A stretch of 64,000 nt of DNA, taken from Erwinia oleae (GTDB lineage Bacteria > Pseudomonadota > Gammaproteobacteria > Enterobacterales > Enterobacteriaceae). Shown piece by piece: positions 1 through 8,938 of this stretch. The translations under genes and the position numbers were made by a program. Below the pieces are notes generated by a model. The model worked only from the letters and a program-made list of their open reading frames with translations, was not told where the DNA came from and did not search any database. The stretch lies in NCBI RefSeq assembly GCF_000770305.1, contig NZ_JNVB01000027.1, positions 1 to 64,000 of the forward strand, read 5' to 3'. Positions within the stretch are counted from its first letter, which is position 1, and every line of letters starts with the position of its first letter.

Positions 1-169
1 GCCCGGAAGCCACCGTACCCAGCGCGCCCGTTACGGCGCCGCCGACCGCGCCGGCGATCGCGCCGTCAGTTGCGCCATTAGTGACGGCAGAACTACATCC
101 GCCTTCATAACCAGAATTGGCGTTACCGCCGGAAACGAATTCAATTTCTGATGCCGTTAATTCTCGCAT
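1..169 (-). CDS. Class II microcin precursor (double-glycine leader), 3' end outside window
   Basis: Read on the minus strand from an ATG at 169 behind a GAGAGG ribosome site, this frame stays open to the window edge (56 codons). The first 15 residues, MRELTASEIEFVSGG, are a double-glycine leader very close to that of colicin V (MccV), which also starts MR-LT and ends VSGG. Known family: such leaders are cut after GG by the peptidase domain of a dedicated ABC exporter during secretion. The visible core begins N-A-N-S-G-Y, has one Cys near residue 25, and becomes a Gly/Ala-rich run with GxxxG spacing, as in membrane-acting class II microcins. Placed 18 nt after the small membrane protein gene, it fits an immunity-then-toxin pair. 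Leader seen directly; antibacterial role inferred; C-terminus unknown. Confidence 0.8.
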   Translation of the reverse strand, partial: MRELTASEIEFVSGGNANSGYEGGCSSAVTNGATDGAIAGAVGGAVTGALGTVASG

Positions 170-187
170 TTTACCCTCTCAGGTTGA

Positions 188-385
188 TTAATGATGAGTC
201 TGTCGAACTAAAATACGGGATATAAGTAATCTGTCGGTCAAAACAATAAAAATGACGATGCCGATGACGATATGATCGAACGATAAAGACAGGTGAAAAT
301 AATCGGACAGTTTACCCACGATTACCCCCAATGCGGCTCCGGCAATAAGGGCAAATAGCGCGCGCAATAAAAAGTTCCTGATCAT
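188..385 (-). CDS. Small membrane protein, candidate microcin immunity protein
   Basis: A 65-residue protein starting MIRNFLLRAL. The ATG at 385 is preceded by GAGGAG at a good distance, so the longer in-frame reading that begins upstream at 475 is not preferred. Two hydrophobic stretches (about residues 4-24 and 32-54) with a short polar link predict a two-span inner-membrane protein with a basic C-terminal tail. I do not recognise the family. It lies directly upstream of the microcin precursor on the same strand, the order seen for cvi-cvaC of colicin V. Self-protection against that microcin is therefore the likely role, inferred from position and topology only. Surrounding DNA is markedly AT-rich compared with cysH, which suggests acquired DNA. 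Confidence 0.6.
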   Translation of the reverse strand: MIRNFLLRALFALIAGAALGVIVGKLSDYFHLSLSFDHIVIGIVIFIVLTDRLLISRILVRQTHH

Positions 386-855
386 AGATAATCTCCTCAG
401 GGTGCCGCTGGGGCGCTTAATTTTCCAACTGCAATTTAAGTTTTGTTTTTTTGATAAATTTAATAAACCCATCAAATGTAATTTTTTGTAAGTTGCGGGT
501 AAAAAATATTAAAGGTAAAAAATAATATTGACTAAAATCAATAATTTAAGAGGAATACGACGCGAACTTATTTTTACTAACGTATTATCTCTTCCCACGT
601 GATTAATTTATATTCCTAACCTTTTTTTAAGAACATTCTTCTTCACTTCGCCTGTATATATTTACTACCTGCATTAAAAACAAGGAAATTGCACCGGTTT
701 ATCTGACAGGCAAGCTGGCGTAATAGTGTCTGACTTAAGAGATAGTCGAGGAGGGGCGAGGTGAAAATGCAGAGAGAATTATATTACATAACAACCAGCA
801 TCTGCCGCCTTAGACAGTGGCGGCAAATGCCTGATAGCGACAGTGCAGCGAATAC
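386..855. other. AT-rich intergenic stretch between microcin genes and cysH
   Basis: No convincing gene in 470 bp. The part from about 420 to 700 is very AT-rich and should hold the promoter of the minus-strand microcin pair; I cannot place its elements with confidence. Near cysH there is a hairpin, TGCCGCC (803-809) pairing with GGCGGCA (819-825), without a T-run. It may mark the end of the cys operon or be a REP-like element. Confidence 0.5.
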
Positions 856-1587
856 CTACTCGTGCAGGCCGCACTCGCGCTTGAGTCCGAAGAAACGCGT
901 CTCCTCTTCGGCCATACCCGGCTCCCATTTGCGGGTCGTATGGGTGTCGCCCACTGACAGATAGCCCTGATCCCACAGAGGATGGTAACCGAGGTCATTG
1001 TCCTTCAGGTATTGATAGACCTGACGGTTGTCCCAGTCGATAATCGGCAGGATCTTGAAGACGCCGCGCTGGATAGCCAGTACAGGAAGGCTCGCACGGC
1101 TGCCGGACTGCTCGCGGCGTAAACCAGCGAACCAGCTCTGCACGTTCAGCTCTTGCAGCGCGCGATTCATTGGCTCAACTTTGTTGATGTCGTTGTAGCG
1201 CTCAATGCCTTCCACACCCTGCTCCCACAGCTTGCCGTAGCGCGCCTCCTGCCAGGCAGGGCTTTGCGCGGCGCGGTAGACCTGCAAATTGAGATCCAGT
1301 TTTTCCGTCAGCGTATCGATAAACTGGTAGGTTTCAGGAAACAGATAGCCTGTGTCGGTGAGGATCACCGGGATGCCCGGCTTCGCCTGATTCACCAGAT
1401 GCAGGCTCACCGCCGCCTGGATACCAAAACTGGAGGAGAGCGCCGCCTCGCCGGGCAGGTTTTCCAGCGCCCACAGCACCCGCTCCTGGGCCGACAACTT
1501 CTCCAGTTTTGTGTTGATCTCAGCCAGCGCCATGATGCGCTCAACTTTAGGCAGGCCGTTCAGAGCAGAGAGATCGAGTACAGACAT
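856..1587 (-). CDS. cysH: Phosphoadenosine phosphosulfate (PAPS) reductase
   Basis: A 243-residue protein, full length for the family (E. coli 244). It reduces PAPS to sulfite and PAP using thioredoxin or glutaredoxin, the step before sulfite reductase in cysteine synthesis, in the cytosol. Seen in the sequence: the SSSFG phosphate-binding loop near residue 51, the [14 protein letters not shown] stretch (here [11 protein letters not shown]), the GLRREQS substrate loop, and the C-terminal E-C-G-L-H motif carrying the single catalytic cysteine. The short dCys form without an iron-sulfur cluster is therefore indicated. The ATG sits 6 nt after GGAGG and 12 nt after cysI, so it is the last gene of cysJIH. 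Control by CysB is known for the family; the site is not visible here. Confidence 0.97.
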   Translation of the reverse strand: MSVLDLSALNGLPKVERIMALAEINTKLEKLSAQERVLWALENLPGEAALSSSFGIQAAVSLHLVNQAKPGIPVILTDTGYLFPETYQFIDTLTEKLDLNLQVYRAAQSPAWQEARYGKLWEQGVEGIERYNDINKVEPMNRALQELNVQSWFAGLRREQSGSRASLPVLAIQRGVFKILPIIDWDNRQVYQYLKDNDLGYHPLWDQGYLSVGDTHTTRKWEPGMAEEETRFFGLKRECGLHE

Positions 1588-1599
1588 ATCACGCCTCCG

Positions 1600-3312
1600 T
1601 TATTCCCAAAAATCGCGGGCCGGGTCAAGCACCGGTTTGATAATGCCGGCGCGAATAGTAAAGTCGCCGAAGCCTTCATCTGCCTCGCGCTCTTTCGCCC
1701 AGCGGCCCGTCAGTTCATCAAGGGTAGACAAAATTTCGTCTTCGGTAATGTTCTCCCGGTACATGCGGGGAATACGCGTACCGATACGGTTACCGCCCAG
1801 GTGCAGGTTGTAACGCCCCGGCGCCTTGCCCACCAGGCCTATCTCGGCCAGCAGCGCCCGTCCGCAGCCGTTCGGACAGCCGGTGACGCGCAGCACGATG
1901 TGCTCATCACCGACGCCGTTGCGGGTCATGATCTCCTCAACGCGCGTAACAAACTGCGGCAGGAAACGTTCGGCTTCCGCCATCGCCAATGGGCAGGTGG
2001 GAAATGACACGCAGGCCATTGAGTTCTCACGCTGCACGGTGACGCTTTCCATCAGGCCGTGCTCGCGCGCCAGCGCCTCAATGGCCGGTTTTTCGGCTTC
2101 GGACACGCCCGCCACGATCAGGTTCTGATTGGCGGTAAGGCGGAAATCACCCTGATGCACTTTCGCAATTTCGGCGATGCCGGTTTTCAGCGGGCGCCCC
2201 GGATAGTCAAGCAGGCGGCCATTTTCAATAAACAGCGTCAGATGCCATTTATTATCAATGCCTTTCACCCAGCCGATACGGTCGCCGCGCGTGGTAAATT
2301 CATAAGGGCGAATCGGCTCAAAGGTCAGCCCGGCGCGGCGTTCCACTTCCGCTTTAAAGGTTTCCACGCCCACCCGTTCCAGGGTGTATTTGGTTTTGGC
2401 GTTTTTACGATCGGTACGATTACCCCAGTCGCGCTGCGTGGTGACCACCGCCTCCGCCACGGCCAGCGTTTTATCCAGCGGCAGATAGCCAAACTCGCTG
2501 GCGGCGCGTGCATAGGTGGCTTTGTTGCCGTGATCGATGGACAGCCCGCCGCCGACCAGCAGGTTAAAGCCCACTAATTTGCCGTTTTCGGCAATGGCAA
2601 CAAAGTTGAGATCGTTAGCATGCAGATCGACATCGTTATGCGGCGGCACCACCACGGTGGTTTTGAATTTACGCGGCAGATAGGTTTCACCGAGGATCGG
2701 TTCTTTATCCGTGGTCGCGACTATTTCTTTATCCAGCCAGATCTCCGCATAGGCGCGGGTCTGCGGCAGCAGATGCTCGGAGAGTTTTTTTGCCCACTCA
2801 TACGCTTCCTGATGCAGTTCAGACTCCACCGGATTGGACGAACAGAGCACGTTACGGTTTACGTCGTTGGCGGTCGCCAGCGAATCAAGCCCCACTTCAT
2901 GCAGCATCTGATGCGCAGGCTTCACGTTTCCTTTCAGAATGCCGTGAAACTGAAAGGTCTGGCGATTGGTCAGGCGAATACTGCCGTAAATCGTATTGTC
3001 AGCGGCAAACTTATCGATGCCAAGCCACTGTTTCGGCGTGATGATGCCGCCAGGCAACCGACAGCGCAGCATCATCGCATGACGCGGCTCCAGCTTCTGC
3101 TCGGCGCGCTCGGCGCGAATATCGCGGTCGTCCTGCTGATACATGCCGTGAAAGCGGATCAGCAGGAAGTTGTCGCCGGTAAAGCCGCCGGTCAGGCCGT
3201 CCTGCAAATCGTCAGCAATGGTGCCGCGCAGAAAGTTGCTCTCTTTCTTCAGGCGTTCAGCATCGGTCAGCTTGCCTTCAACCACCCGCGGTCCAGGATG
3301 TTTTTCAGTCAT
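1600..3312 (-). CDS. cysI: Sulfite reductase hemoprotein (beta) subunit
   Basis: A 570-residue protein that with CysJ forms NADPH-sulfite reductase, reducing sulfite to sulfide with six electrons. The siroheme/4Fe-4S cysteines are present as the pair FPTCPLA and the pair TGCPNGCGR in the C-terminal half. Other hallmarks are the substrate-binding R-L-T-N-R-Q stretch early on and the repeat of two sulfite reductase half-domains. The length matches E. coli CysI. The start ATG overlaps the cysJ stop as TAATG, and the ribosome site is weak, so translation is probably coupled to cysJ. Confidence 0.98.
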   Translation of the reverse strand: MTEKHPGPRVVEGKLTDAERLKKESNFLRGTIADDLQDGLTGGFTGDNFLLIRFHGMYQQDDRDIRAERAEQKLEPRHAMMLRCRLPGGIITPKQWLGIDKFAADNTIYGSIRLTNRQTFQFHGILKGNVKPAHQMLHEVGLDSLATANDVNRNVLCSSNPVESELHQEAYEWAKKLSEHLLPQTRAYAEIWLDKEIVATTDKEPILGETYLPRKFKTTVVVPPHNDVDLHANDLNFVAIAENGKLVGFNLLVGGGLSIDHGNKATYARAASEFGYLPLDKTLAVAEAVVTTQRDWGNRTDRKNAKTKYTLERVGVETFKAEVERRAGLTFEPIRPYEFTTRGDRIGWVKGIDNKWHLTLFIENGRLLDYPGRPLKTGIAEIAKVHQGDFRLTANQNLIVAGVSEAEKPAIEALAREHGLMESVTVQRENSMACVSFPTCPLAMAEAERFLPQFVTRVEEIMTRNGVGDEHIVLRVTGCPNGCGRALLAEIGLVGKAPGRYNLHLGGNRIGTRIPRMYRENITEDEILSTLDELTGRWAKEREADEGFGDFTIRAGIIKPVLDPARDFWE

Positions 3313-5117
3313 TAGTACACGTCTCGCTGATAACGGCGCTCAATGCGCAGCTCACTTAAAAATTCGTCGGCGGTTTCAAGGTCCATGCCGCCGTGCCCGG
3401 CCACGATCTCAAGCAGCGCCTGCTCAACATCTCTAGCCATTCGGTTTGCATCGCCGCAGACATAAATATGCGCGCCCTGCTCAATCCAGCGCCACACCTC
3501 TTCGCCGCGCTCGCGAAGCTTATCCTGCACGTAGACCTTATGTTGCTGGTCGCGTGACCAGGCCAGATCGATGTTGGTCAGCAGGCCATCTTTCACATAG
3601 CGTTGCCACTCGACCTGATAGAGAAAATCTTCCGTGAAGTGCGGATTGCCGAAGAACAGCCAGTTCTTACCGGATGCGCCGTCGTTGTCGCGCTGCTGCA
3701 TAAAGGCACGGAATGGTGCAATGCCGGTGCCCGGCCCGATCATAATCACCGGCGCATCAGGATTAGCAGGCAGGCGGAAATTATCGTTGTGCTCGATAAA
3801 GATGCGCAGTTCGCCGTCTTCTTCAAGCCGGTCGGCGAGATAGCTGGAAGCGCCGCCCGCGCGCTGGCGTCCGTCAATCTCATAGCGCACCGCGCCGACG
3901 GTAATGTGCACTTCGCTTTCGCTTTCCGCCTGCGAAGTGGCAATGGAATAGAGACGCGGCGTCAGCGGACGCAGCAGCGCGACCAGCTGTTCTGCATTCA
4001 GTTCAACCGGCGCCTGCCGCACCATATCCACAATCGGCGTGGTCTGCGCATAGTGCTGCAACGTCGCCTTTTCACCAATCAGCGACAGCAGTGTTTCATC
4101 GCGGCACAGCTTGCCATACGCTTCAACAATCTGCGGGGTATTGACCGTCAGCTCAAAGTGCTGTTGCAGCGCAGCGGCGAGCGGCAGCGTTTGGCCATTA
4201 ACCTCTACGCTCTCGTCGCCCTTCAGCCACAGCAGCTCAAGCAGTTCGGCCACCAGTACAGGATCGTTTTCATACCACACGCCCAGCGCGTCGCCGGGCT
4301 GGTAGCGCAGGCCGGACTCGCCGAGGTCAATTTCGATGTGGCGTACGTCTTTGTCTGAGTTGCGGCCGGTTATTTTCTGGTTCAGCGCAAAGCTGGCGGT
4401 CAGCGGCTCCTCTTTCGTGTAAGGACTGCTGAAGACTTCGTTCACGCTTCCCGCCGCCGTTACCACCGCCTGCACCGGCGCTTCAGCAGGCACGCGCGCC
4501 TTCAGAATATCGGTTATCTGCTTGCGCCAGCGTTCGGCGTCGGCGGCATACTCCACGTCGGCATCCACCCTGGCGAGCAGGCGCTCGCCGCCCAGCTCGC
4601 CCAGCCTGCCGTCAAAATCTTTTCCGGCCTTGCTGAAGAATTCGTAAGAGGTGTCACCCAGACCGAAAACCGCAAACGCCGTGCTGTCCAGCTTCGGCGC
4701 TTTTTTCGACAACAGAAATTTGTGCAGCGCAACGGCCTCTTCCGGCGGATCGCCTTCGCCCTGCGTCGAGGCGACCACGATCAGCAGCTTTTCCTGGGCG
4801 ATCTGCTTGAACTTGTAGTCTCCGGCATTCACCAGGTTGACGTTCAGCTTCGCCGCCAGCAGGTCATCGCGTAGCTGTTCAGCCAGGCGGCGTGCGTTGC
4901 CGGTCTGAGAAGCAGAAAGTACGGTGATAGTAGAAACGGCTGCCGGTGCGGGCGTGCTTGCCGCCGCCGTGCCAGGGTGCTGATTAACCACGCCCCAAAA
5001 GTAGCCGGAAAGCCAGGCCAGTTGGGTGGTTGAAAAATCGCCGGTCGCCGCCTGTAACCGGGCGAGCTGTTCCGGACTGAGCGGAAGCAGTGAGCCTGAA
5101 GGTGCCTGAGTTGTCAT
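3312..5117 (-). CDS. cysJ: Sulfite reductase flavoprotein (alpha) subunit
   Basis: The 601-residue diflavin subunit carries electrons from NADPH through FAD and FMN to CysI. Order of domains: short N-terminus, flavodoxin-like FMN domain (about 65-200, with [15 protein letters not shown] and [11 protein letters not shown]), connecting and FAD domain (RLYSIATS near 390), and a C-terminal NADPH domain ending in the usual Tyr-rich tail (ERRYQRDVY). I start it at the ATG at 5117 (MTTQAPSG), which matches the E. coli N-terminus. A longer reading from 5183 adds 22 unconserved residues. First gene of the cysJIH operon, facing away from queD. Confidence 0.97.
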   Translation of the reverse strand: MTTQAPSGSLLPLSPEQLARLQAATGDFSTTQLAWLSGYFWGVVNQHPGTAAASTPAPAAVSTITVLSASQTGNARRLAEQLRDDLLAAKLNVNLVNAGDYKFKQIAQEKLLIVVASTQGEGDPPEEAVALHKFLLSKKAPKLDSTAFAVFGLGDTSYEFFSKAGKDFDGRLGELGGERLLARVDADVEYAADAERWRKQITDILKARVPAEAPVQAVVTAAGSVNEVFSSPYTKEEPLTASFALNQKITGRNSDKDVRHIEIDLGESGLRYQPGDALGVWYENDPVLVAELLELLWLKGDESVEVNGQTLPLAAALQQHFELTVNTPQIVEAYGKLCRDETLLSLIGEKATLQHYAQTTPIVDMVRQAPVELNAEQLVALLRPLTPRLYSIATSQAESESEVHITVGAVRYEIDGRQRAGGASSYLADRLEEDGELRIFIEHNDNFRLPANPDAPVIMIGPGTGIAPFRAFMQQRDNDGASGKNWLFFGNPHFTEDFLYQVEWQRYVKDGLLTNIDLAWSRDQQHKVYVQDKLRERGEEVWRWIEQGAHIYVCGDANRMARDVEQALLEIVAGHGGMDLETADEFLSELRIERRYQRDVY

Positions 5118-5418
5118 TATGTCGGAAGTTCCATTATCGGGCCGGGCCGTAAAAACAGCATGTTGAGCACAGGGTAACGACAACGATAATAACCATTAAA
5201 TAAGGGTTGGTAATAATAAATAACTAAAATGACTTAACGATTTTATGGATAATATCTAGTGACAAAAACGGTTAATTAAATCTTCAACTTTCAACAGGTT
5301 ATAAAAATCGCTTTGTCGACAGCTTCCTGAAAGCACCCGCAGCGGAGAAAACCGTGTGTGTGAAAGGATTTTCCTGTAAACTTCGCCGGTTTTTTTGTGA
5401 TGAAATTGAGACTGTTTT
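5118..5418. promoter_or_regulatory. Divergent control region cysJ / queD
   Basis: A 301-bp region with no gene. It must contain the promoter of cysJIH (minus strand) and that of queD (plus strand). The middle part (about 5190-5290) is AT-rich. In E. coli the cysJIH promoter is activated by CysB with acetylserine; CysB sites are too degenerate for me to assign by eye. The purine-poor leader before queD has no clear Shine-Dalgarno sequence. Confidence 0.5.
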
Positions 5419-5778
5419 ATGGCCACCACGCTGTTTAAAGATTTCCAGTTCGAAGCGGCTCACCATCTGCCAAACGTCCCTGCTGGCCACAAGTGTGGCC
5501 GTCTGCACGGCCACTCGTTTCTGGTGCGGCTTGAGATTACCGGCGAAGTGGATGCGCACACCGGCTGGATTATAGATTTTGCTGAGCTGAAAGCGGCATT
5601 CAGGCCGATTTATGACCGACTGGATCACTACTATCTGAATGAGATCCCAGGGCTTGAAAACCCCACCAGCGAAGTGCTGGCGAAGTGGATTTGGGATCGG
5701 GTGAAACCTGCGCTGCCGCTGCTCAGTGCGGTGATGGTGAAAGAGACCTGCACGGCAGGATGCGTTTATAAAGGCTAA
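5419..5778 (+). CDS. queD: 6-carboxy-5,6,7,8-tetrahydropterin synthase
   Basis: A 119-residue enzyme of the 6-pyruvoyltetrahydropterin synthase fold, at the usual length. QueD converts 7,8-dihydroneopterin triphosphate to carboxytetrahydropterin, the second step towards queuosine. Zinc-binding histidines are visible in FEAAHH and in L-H-G-H-S-F, the catalytic Cys in K-C-G-R, and the C-terminal substrate loop in VKETCTAGC. queE and queF are also in the window but in separate units. The gene is convergent with tadG. A hairpin (GGTCGC 5787-5792 with GCGACC 5797-5802) lies in the 30-bp gap and could stop both transcripts, although no T-run is present. Confidence 0.96.
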   Translation: MATTLFKDFQFEAAHHLPNVPAGHKCGRLHGHSFLVRLEITGEVDAHTGWIIDFAELKAAFRPIYDRLDHYYLNEIPGLENPTSEVLAKWIWDRVKPALPLLSAVMVKETCTAGCVYKG

Positions 5779-5808
5779 GTCAGCAAGGTCGCTCTGGCGA
5801 CCACGCTG

Positions 5809-7449
5809 TTAGCTCGCAAAGTGCCCCGTTTCATCTGAAATAATACCTCTCAGGATATCGATCAACGCCTTTTCTGACGTTGCCGTCGTGGCGCGCTCTT
5901 TCCCCACACACTGCCTTCCCCATATCGCCACATTTTCTCCGCTAAAACTGGTGGAAATGTAGTACATATCAACCGTAGTATCTTTTGTTTGCGCGCGTGC
6001 GATCAGCCCTTCTTTAATTTTCCCACAAACGTTCTTCTCCTTCAGTAACTCCTGAGTGACGCCATCCCAGCCGCCATGCTGCCCGTCATGCAGAAGAATA
6101 AAAACTTTCCGTCTGTTTTTACCTTTTGCCATCACCGGCACCGAGCGGAGCAGGCCGCTGGAAATTTGCGCTTTACCCGCCTGCGTCATCGTCTGTAAGC
6201 TTTCAAGGCGCTGCAAATCATTGGTCAATTCAATCATCCATGATTTTGGCTGTGCATGGGCCATATCGCCTGAATTCATACTCCAGCCGCCGCTTTGACA
6301 CATATTGTCAAAGGTACGGTAATAATAACGAAGTGGCGTCCATGGAAGGGGGAGATTGATTATCGCTTCATCGGTAAACATCTTTTCAAGCATTGCGTCA
6401 AGGTCGGCAGATGCCTGATGCATGATCGTCATAAGGGCATTGTGTCGGGACCATGCATGAAACGCTTTTTGATACTCCTCTTTGATAATTTTCGATGAAT
6501 CCTCAGAAAAGATATCGCTGTAAGGTTCGTTGGCTGTTTTACAGGAATGATGATATTGGCCAACCGCTCTGCCGCTTTCGCTATTAGCTTTACACCAACG
6601 CTGCTGCATTTGCGTTTCCGGTATAACCGGCGTGGCCATTCTGACAACCTCATTGTAATACTGATAACGATAACGGTCCATTTCATACATTCTGGCATTC
6701 CAGTCAGGGCTGGTGATCAGGTTTTTATCAGCCCAGAATGCATAATTAATGGCGTATTCAGGGGTCGGGACAAACAAAATTGAACAGGCAATTTTTCTCC
6801 CGCCCCGCTCATTGGTTTCTTTCAACAGCACAGGTACACCTACGCTGAAGGGAATATAGGCTATTCTGGAGTCGGTATTATTTTCGATAACTTCATGGCT
6901 AATTTGCTTTACCACTCGTTTCAGCCCATCCATTTGTAAACCGCTTTGTTTGTCAGAAAAGTCCATAACAAACACATAATCCGTGGCGATTGAACTGAAT
7001 TTTCTGACTTTAAGTTCGCTGATACCCAACGTAACCTCCCGATTTAAACCGGGAATAGCGCGAAACAGTAACGGGACATTAACCTGTACAGCGAAATGGT
7101 AATTCAGCGCGCTCAAATCATACTCATTTTCCGCATCGCTACTCGTCACTATTTTTATTTCTGGCTTACCGATCATCGCCGGTATGTAATAGCGCAGATA
7201 GTGGTCGATCAGCGCGTTGGTTTCCCGACTCTCCTCTGCCGTCATTGCCGTTTTACCGGCGGCGGCAACCCCCATCGACGCTTCCGCCATCGCAGTGGAA
7301 AGGCGTGCGCGCTGCGACATCGCGTTGGAACCGTCAATGCCTAACGACAGCATGCCGAGCAGCACCGGTAGTAAAACCGCAAAAGCGGGTGCCAGTGCGC
7401 CCGTGGTGCCGTAAATAACGTTGCGTAAGTGCCGTTTGCTCACAAACAC
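5809..7449 (-). CDS. tadG: Tad pilus pseudopilin-like protein TadG
   Basis: Last gene of the Tad operon, about 546 residues. The N-terminus (KRHLRNVIYGTTGALAPAFA, then a hydrophobic run) is the usual short basic leader plus a TadE-like membrane helix. Further on, DYVFVMDFSDK (about residues 157-167) resembles the first strand and MIDAS of a von Willebrand A domain, but with D-F-S-D instead of DxSxS, so metal binding is uncertain. Known role: TadG helps assemble or anchor Flp pili in the envelope. I choose the GTG at 7449, 8 nt after GGAG; a GTG at 7443 overlapping the previous stop is also possible. The longer reading from 7509 would begin with TTG inside the upstream gene. Gene name by synteny and N-terminus. 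Confidence 0.8.
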   Translation of the reverse strand: MFVSKRHLRNVIYGTTGALAPAFAVLLPVLLGMLSLGIDGSNAMSQRARLSTAMAEASMGVAAAGKTAMTAEESRETNALIDHYLRYYIPAMIGKPEIKIVTSSDAENEYDLSALNYHFAVQVNVPLLFRAIPGLNREVTLGISELKVRKFSSIATDYVFVMDFSDKQSGLQMDGLKRVVKQISHEVIENNTDSRIAYIPFSVGVPVLLKETNERGGRKIACSILFVPTPEYAINYAFWADKNLITSPDWNARMYEMDRYRYQYYNEVVRMATPVIPETQMQQRWCKANSESGRAVGQYHHSCKTANEPYSDIFSEDSSKIIKEEYQKAFHAWSRHNALMTIMHQASADLDAMLEKMFTDEAIINLPLPWTPLRYYYRTFDNMCQSGGWSMNSGDMAHAQPKSWMIELTNDLQRLESLQTMTQAGKAQISSGLLRSVPVMAKGKNRRKVFILLHDGQHGGWDGVTQELLKEKNVCGKIKEGLIARAQTKDTTVDMYYISTSFSGENVAIWGRQCVGKERATTATSEKALIDILRGIISDETGHFAS

Positions 7450-7811
7450 GATCTTATCTCCCTGGCCGAGGCCATTTTTATATAAACCGCTTTTTTCCCC
7501 TTCAGACAAAAAAGAGAGGGGGTCTCTGCCGGGCGATATTTCTCTGCCCAGATCCCCTGTCTGTCTTTTATATATCCAGCCGGGCCTGACAGGTTTTCTC
7601 CCTGCGTGTTGATATCGATTATGGTTACGCTTAACCTGCGCTGAAGCTGCTGACTGAAATAGAGCTGATGCTGGATTTCCCGCACCAGTTTATTATGCTC
7701 CGGCTGGATTGAGTTAATAAAAACAAGAATGCTCACCGGTGTCGTCGCCTGCGCCTGGGTAATAAATAACGCACTAAGAAATATAAGAACAGAACTGAGT
7801 GGATAACCCAT
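7440..7811 (-). CDS. Unrecognised secreted protein between tadF and tadG
   Basis: A 123-residue protein with a clear signal peptide (MGYPLSSVLIFLSALFITQA, then QA). The mature part is predicted beta (VSILVFINS), long helix, beta (LSVTIIDIN), then TPSLFCLKGKKAVYIK. That pattern, with Pro before a strand, resembles a thioredoxin-like fold without a CxxC pair. I infer this from pattern only and cannot name a family. The ATG has AAGGA upstream. It starts 14 nt after tadF and its TGA overlaps the start region of tadG, so it is an integral part of the pilus operon. Not one of the standard tad genes I know. A periplasmic accessory role in pilus assembly is a guess. Confidence 0.75.
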   Translation of the reverse strand: MGYPLSSVLIFLSALFITQAQATTPVSILVFINSIQPEHNKLVREIQHQLYFSQQLQRRLSVTIIDINTQGENLSGPAGYIKDRQGIWAEKYRPAETPSLFCLKGKKAVYIKMASAREIRSCL

Positions 7812-7825
7812 AACAATCCTTGAAG

Positions 7826-8395
7826 TTAACGGCGTATAACGATACTGGCAGCCTTAATGTCATCAGGGAGCAGACTAAGCGTTTGCAGGCTACTTTTTCG
7901 GGTCGGTACAATAAGGGTGAGTTGATAGATCGGAATCCAACGCTGCCGGTTACTCCAGACTGACAGGTCGGTTAAATCGGAAAGCAGGGCTGCCGGACGC
8001 GTGTTGTTGCACTGTGCCATGCCACCATTATAACGACGATAATTCTCCACAACTTTGTCTTCACCAGGCCGAAACGTCACTGATTCCACGCTGAGACAGA
8101 AGTTTGCCGCTTCCGGATGATCCAGAAGCGTTGCCGTCAGGGCCGCCAGCCGATCGACATCTTCCTGGATAATCATTTCCCGATCGTCAAAGAGATGTTT
8201 ACGTTCGCGTAAGACCGAGGCCAGGGAGTAGCTAACGCTTTCTATACGCCCCCTTTGCGCGATAAAACCGCCATAATCAATGGCGCCGACACAGAGCGAT
8301 ACCAGTACCGTGAATATAAAAGCCGCTTCAGTAAGAATCGATCCCGCTACTGCGTCTGAAAAGTCGCGAACTGCCGTTTTAAGATTGATCATCAT
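7826..8395 (-). CDS. tadF: Tad pilus minor pseudopilin TadF
   Basis: A 189-residue protein with a short N-terminus then one membrane helix (ILTEAAFIFTVLVSLCVGAIDYGGF, about residues 19-43). The acidic residue just before the helix (T-E-A-A-F) is typical of TadE-like pseudopilins. Known family role: TadE and TadF are processed by the TadV peptidase and are needed for Flp pilus production. The start overlaps the end of tadE by 17 nt, so the two are probably coupled. Assignment rests on position after tadE and the pseudopilin N-terminus; the C-terminal domain is not recognisable by eye. Confidence 0.82.
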   Translation of the reverse strand: MMINLKTAVRDFSDAVAGSILTEAAFIFTVLVSLCVGAIDYGGFIAQRGRIESVSYSLASVLRERKHLFDDREMIIQEDVDRLAALTATLLDHPEAANFCLSVESVTFRPGEDKVVENYRRYNGGMAQCNNTRPAALLSDLTDLSVWSNRQRWIPIYQLTLIVPTRKSSLQTLSLLPDDIKAASIVIRR

Positions 8396-8912
8396 CCCTG
8401 AAAATCTCCTCTCTTTCGTACTCCTGAACGAATACCAACCGCCGGGTTAATGATTTTTTTAATGCGCTAATTAATTTTTCCGAACCCGGTACAGCGCCGT
8501 TAAAAAGCAGCGGTTGATAATCGTATTGAACCTCATAAATTGCCAGGGCCTTACCGGCAGCCTCGTTTTGATTACATTGTCCATTGATTGCCTGGCCGAT
8601 TGAGTGGCAATACAAAATAGTAACGTGATAATTTCCTCCATCAATAAACGTTGACCAGAGACGGCTTTGTTCTGCAACGGTATCGTGAAAAATGGCCGCA
8701 TAGTCCGTTTTTTTCTGTAACCGCGATGACGTTATTCTGGCCGATTCAGCCAGCGTCAAATCTATCGCCGAAGAGACAAACATATAACGGCTGATTTCAA
8801 AAATAAAAAAGGCGAAAAATATAAAAACGATAATAACCATTGAAAACTCTATTGCGGCTATACCCTTTTTATCACGATAAAAATGCGTTAATCGTTGACA
8901 AATTGATCTCAT
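8379..8912 (-). CDS. tadE: Tad pilus minor pseudopilin TadE
   Basis: A 177-residue pseudopilin. The N-terminal segment K-K-G-I-A-A-I-E-F-S-M-V-I-I (residues 15-28) is a textbook prepilin-type cleavage region with Glu at +5 after Gly, followed by a hydrophobic helix and the ARITSSR region common in TadE. Known role: minor pilin or assembly factor in the Flp/Tad system, matured by TadV. The ATG at 8912 gives a 16-residue basic leader. It lies 26 nt after tadD and overlaps tadF. Confidence 0.9.
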   Translation of the reverse strand: MRSICQRLTHFYRDKKGIAAIEFSMVIIVFIFFAFFIFEISRYMFVSSAIDLTLAESARITSSRLQKKTDYAAIFHDTVAEQSRLWSTFIDGGNYHVTILYCHSIGQAINGQCNQNEAAGKALAIYEVQYDYQPLLFNGAVPGSEKLISALKKSLTRRLVFVQEYEREEIFRDDDQS

Positions 8913-8938
8913 TTGCGCTTCTCACTTCAGATGTCGCG

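Noticed and set aside
761..964. Plus-strand frame of 67 codons with a purine-rich start region
   Set aside because: Most of it is antisense to the 3' end of cysH and its composition follows the cysH codons; no recognisable protein.
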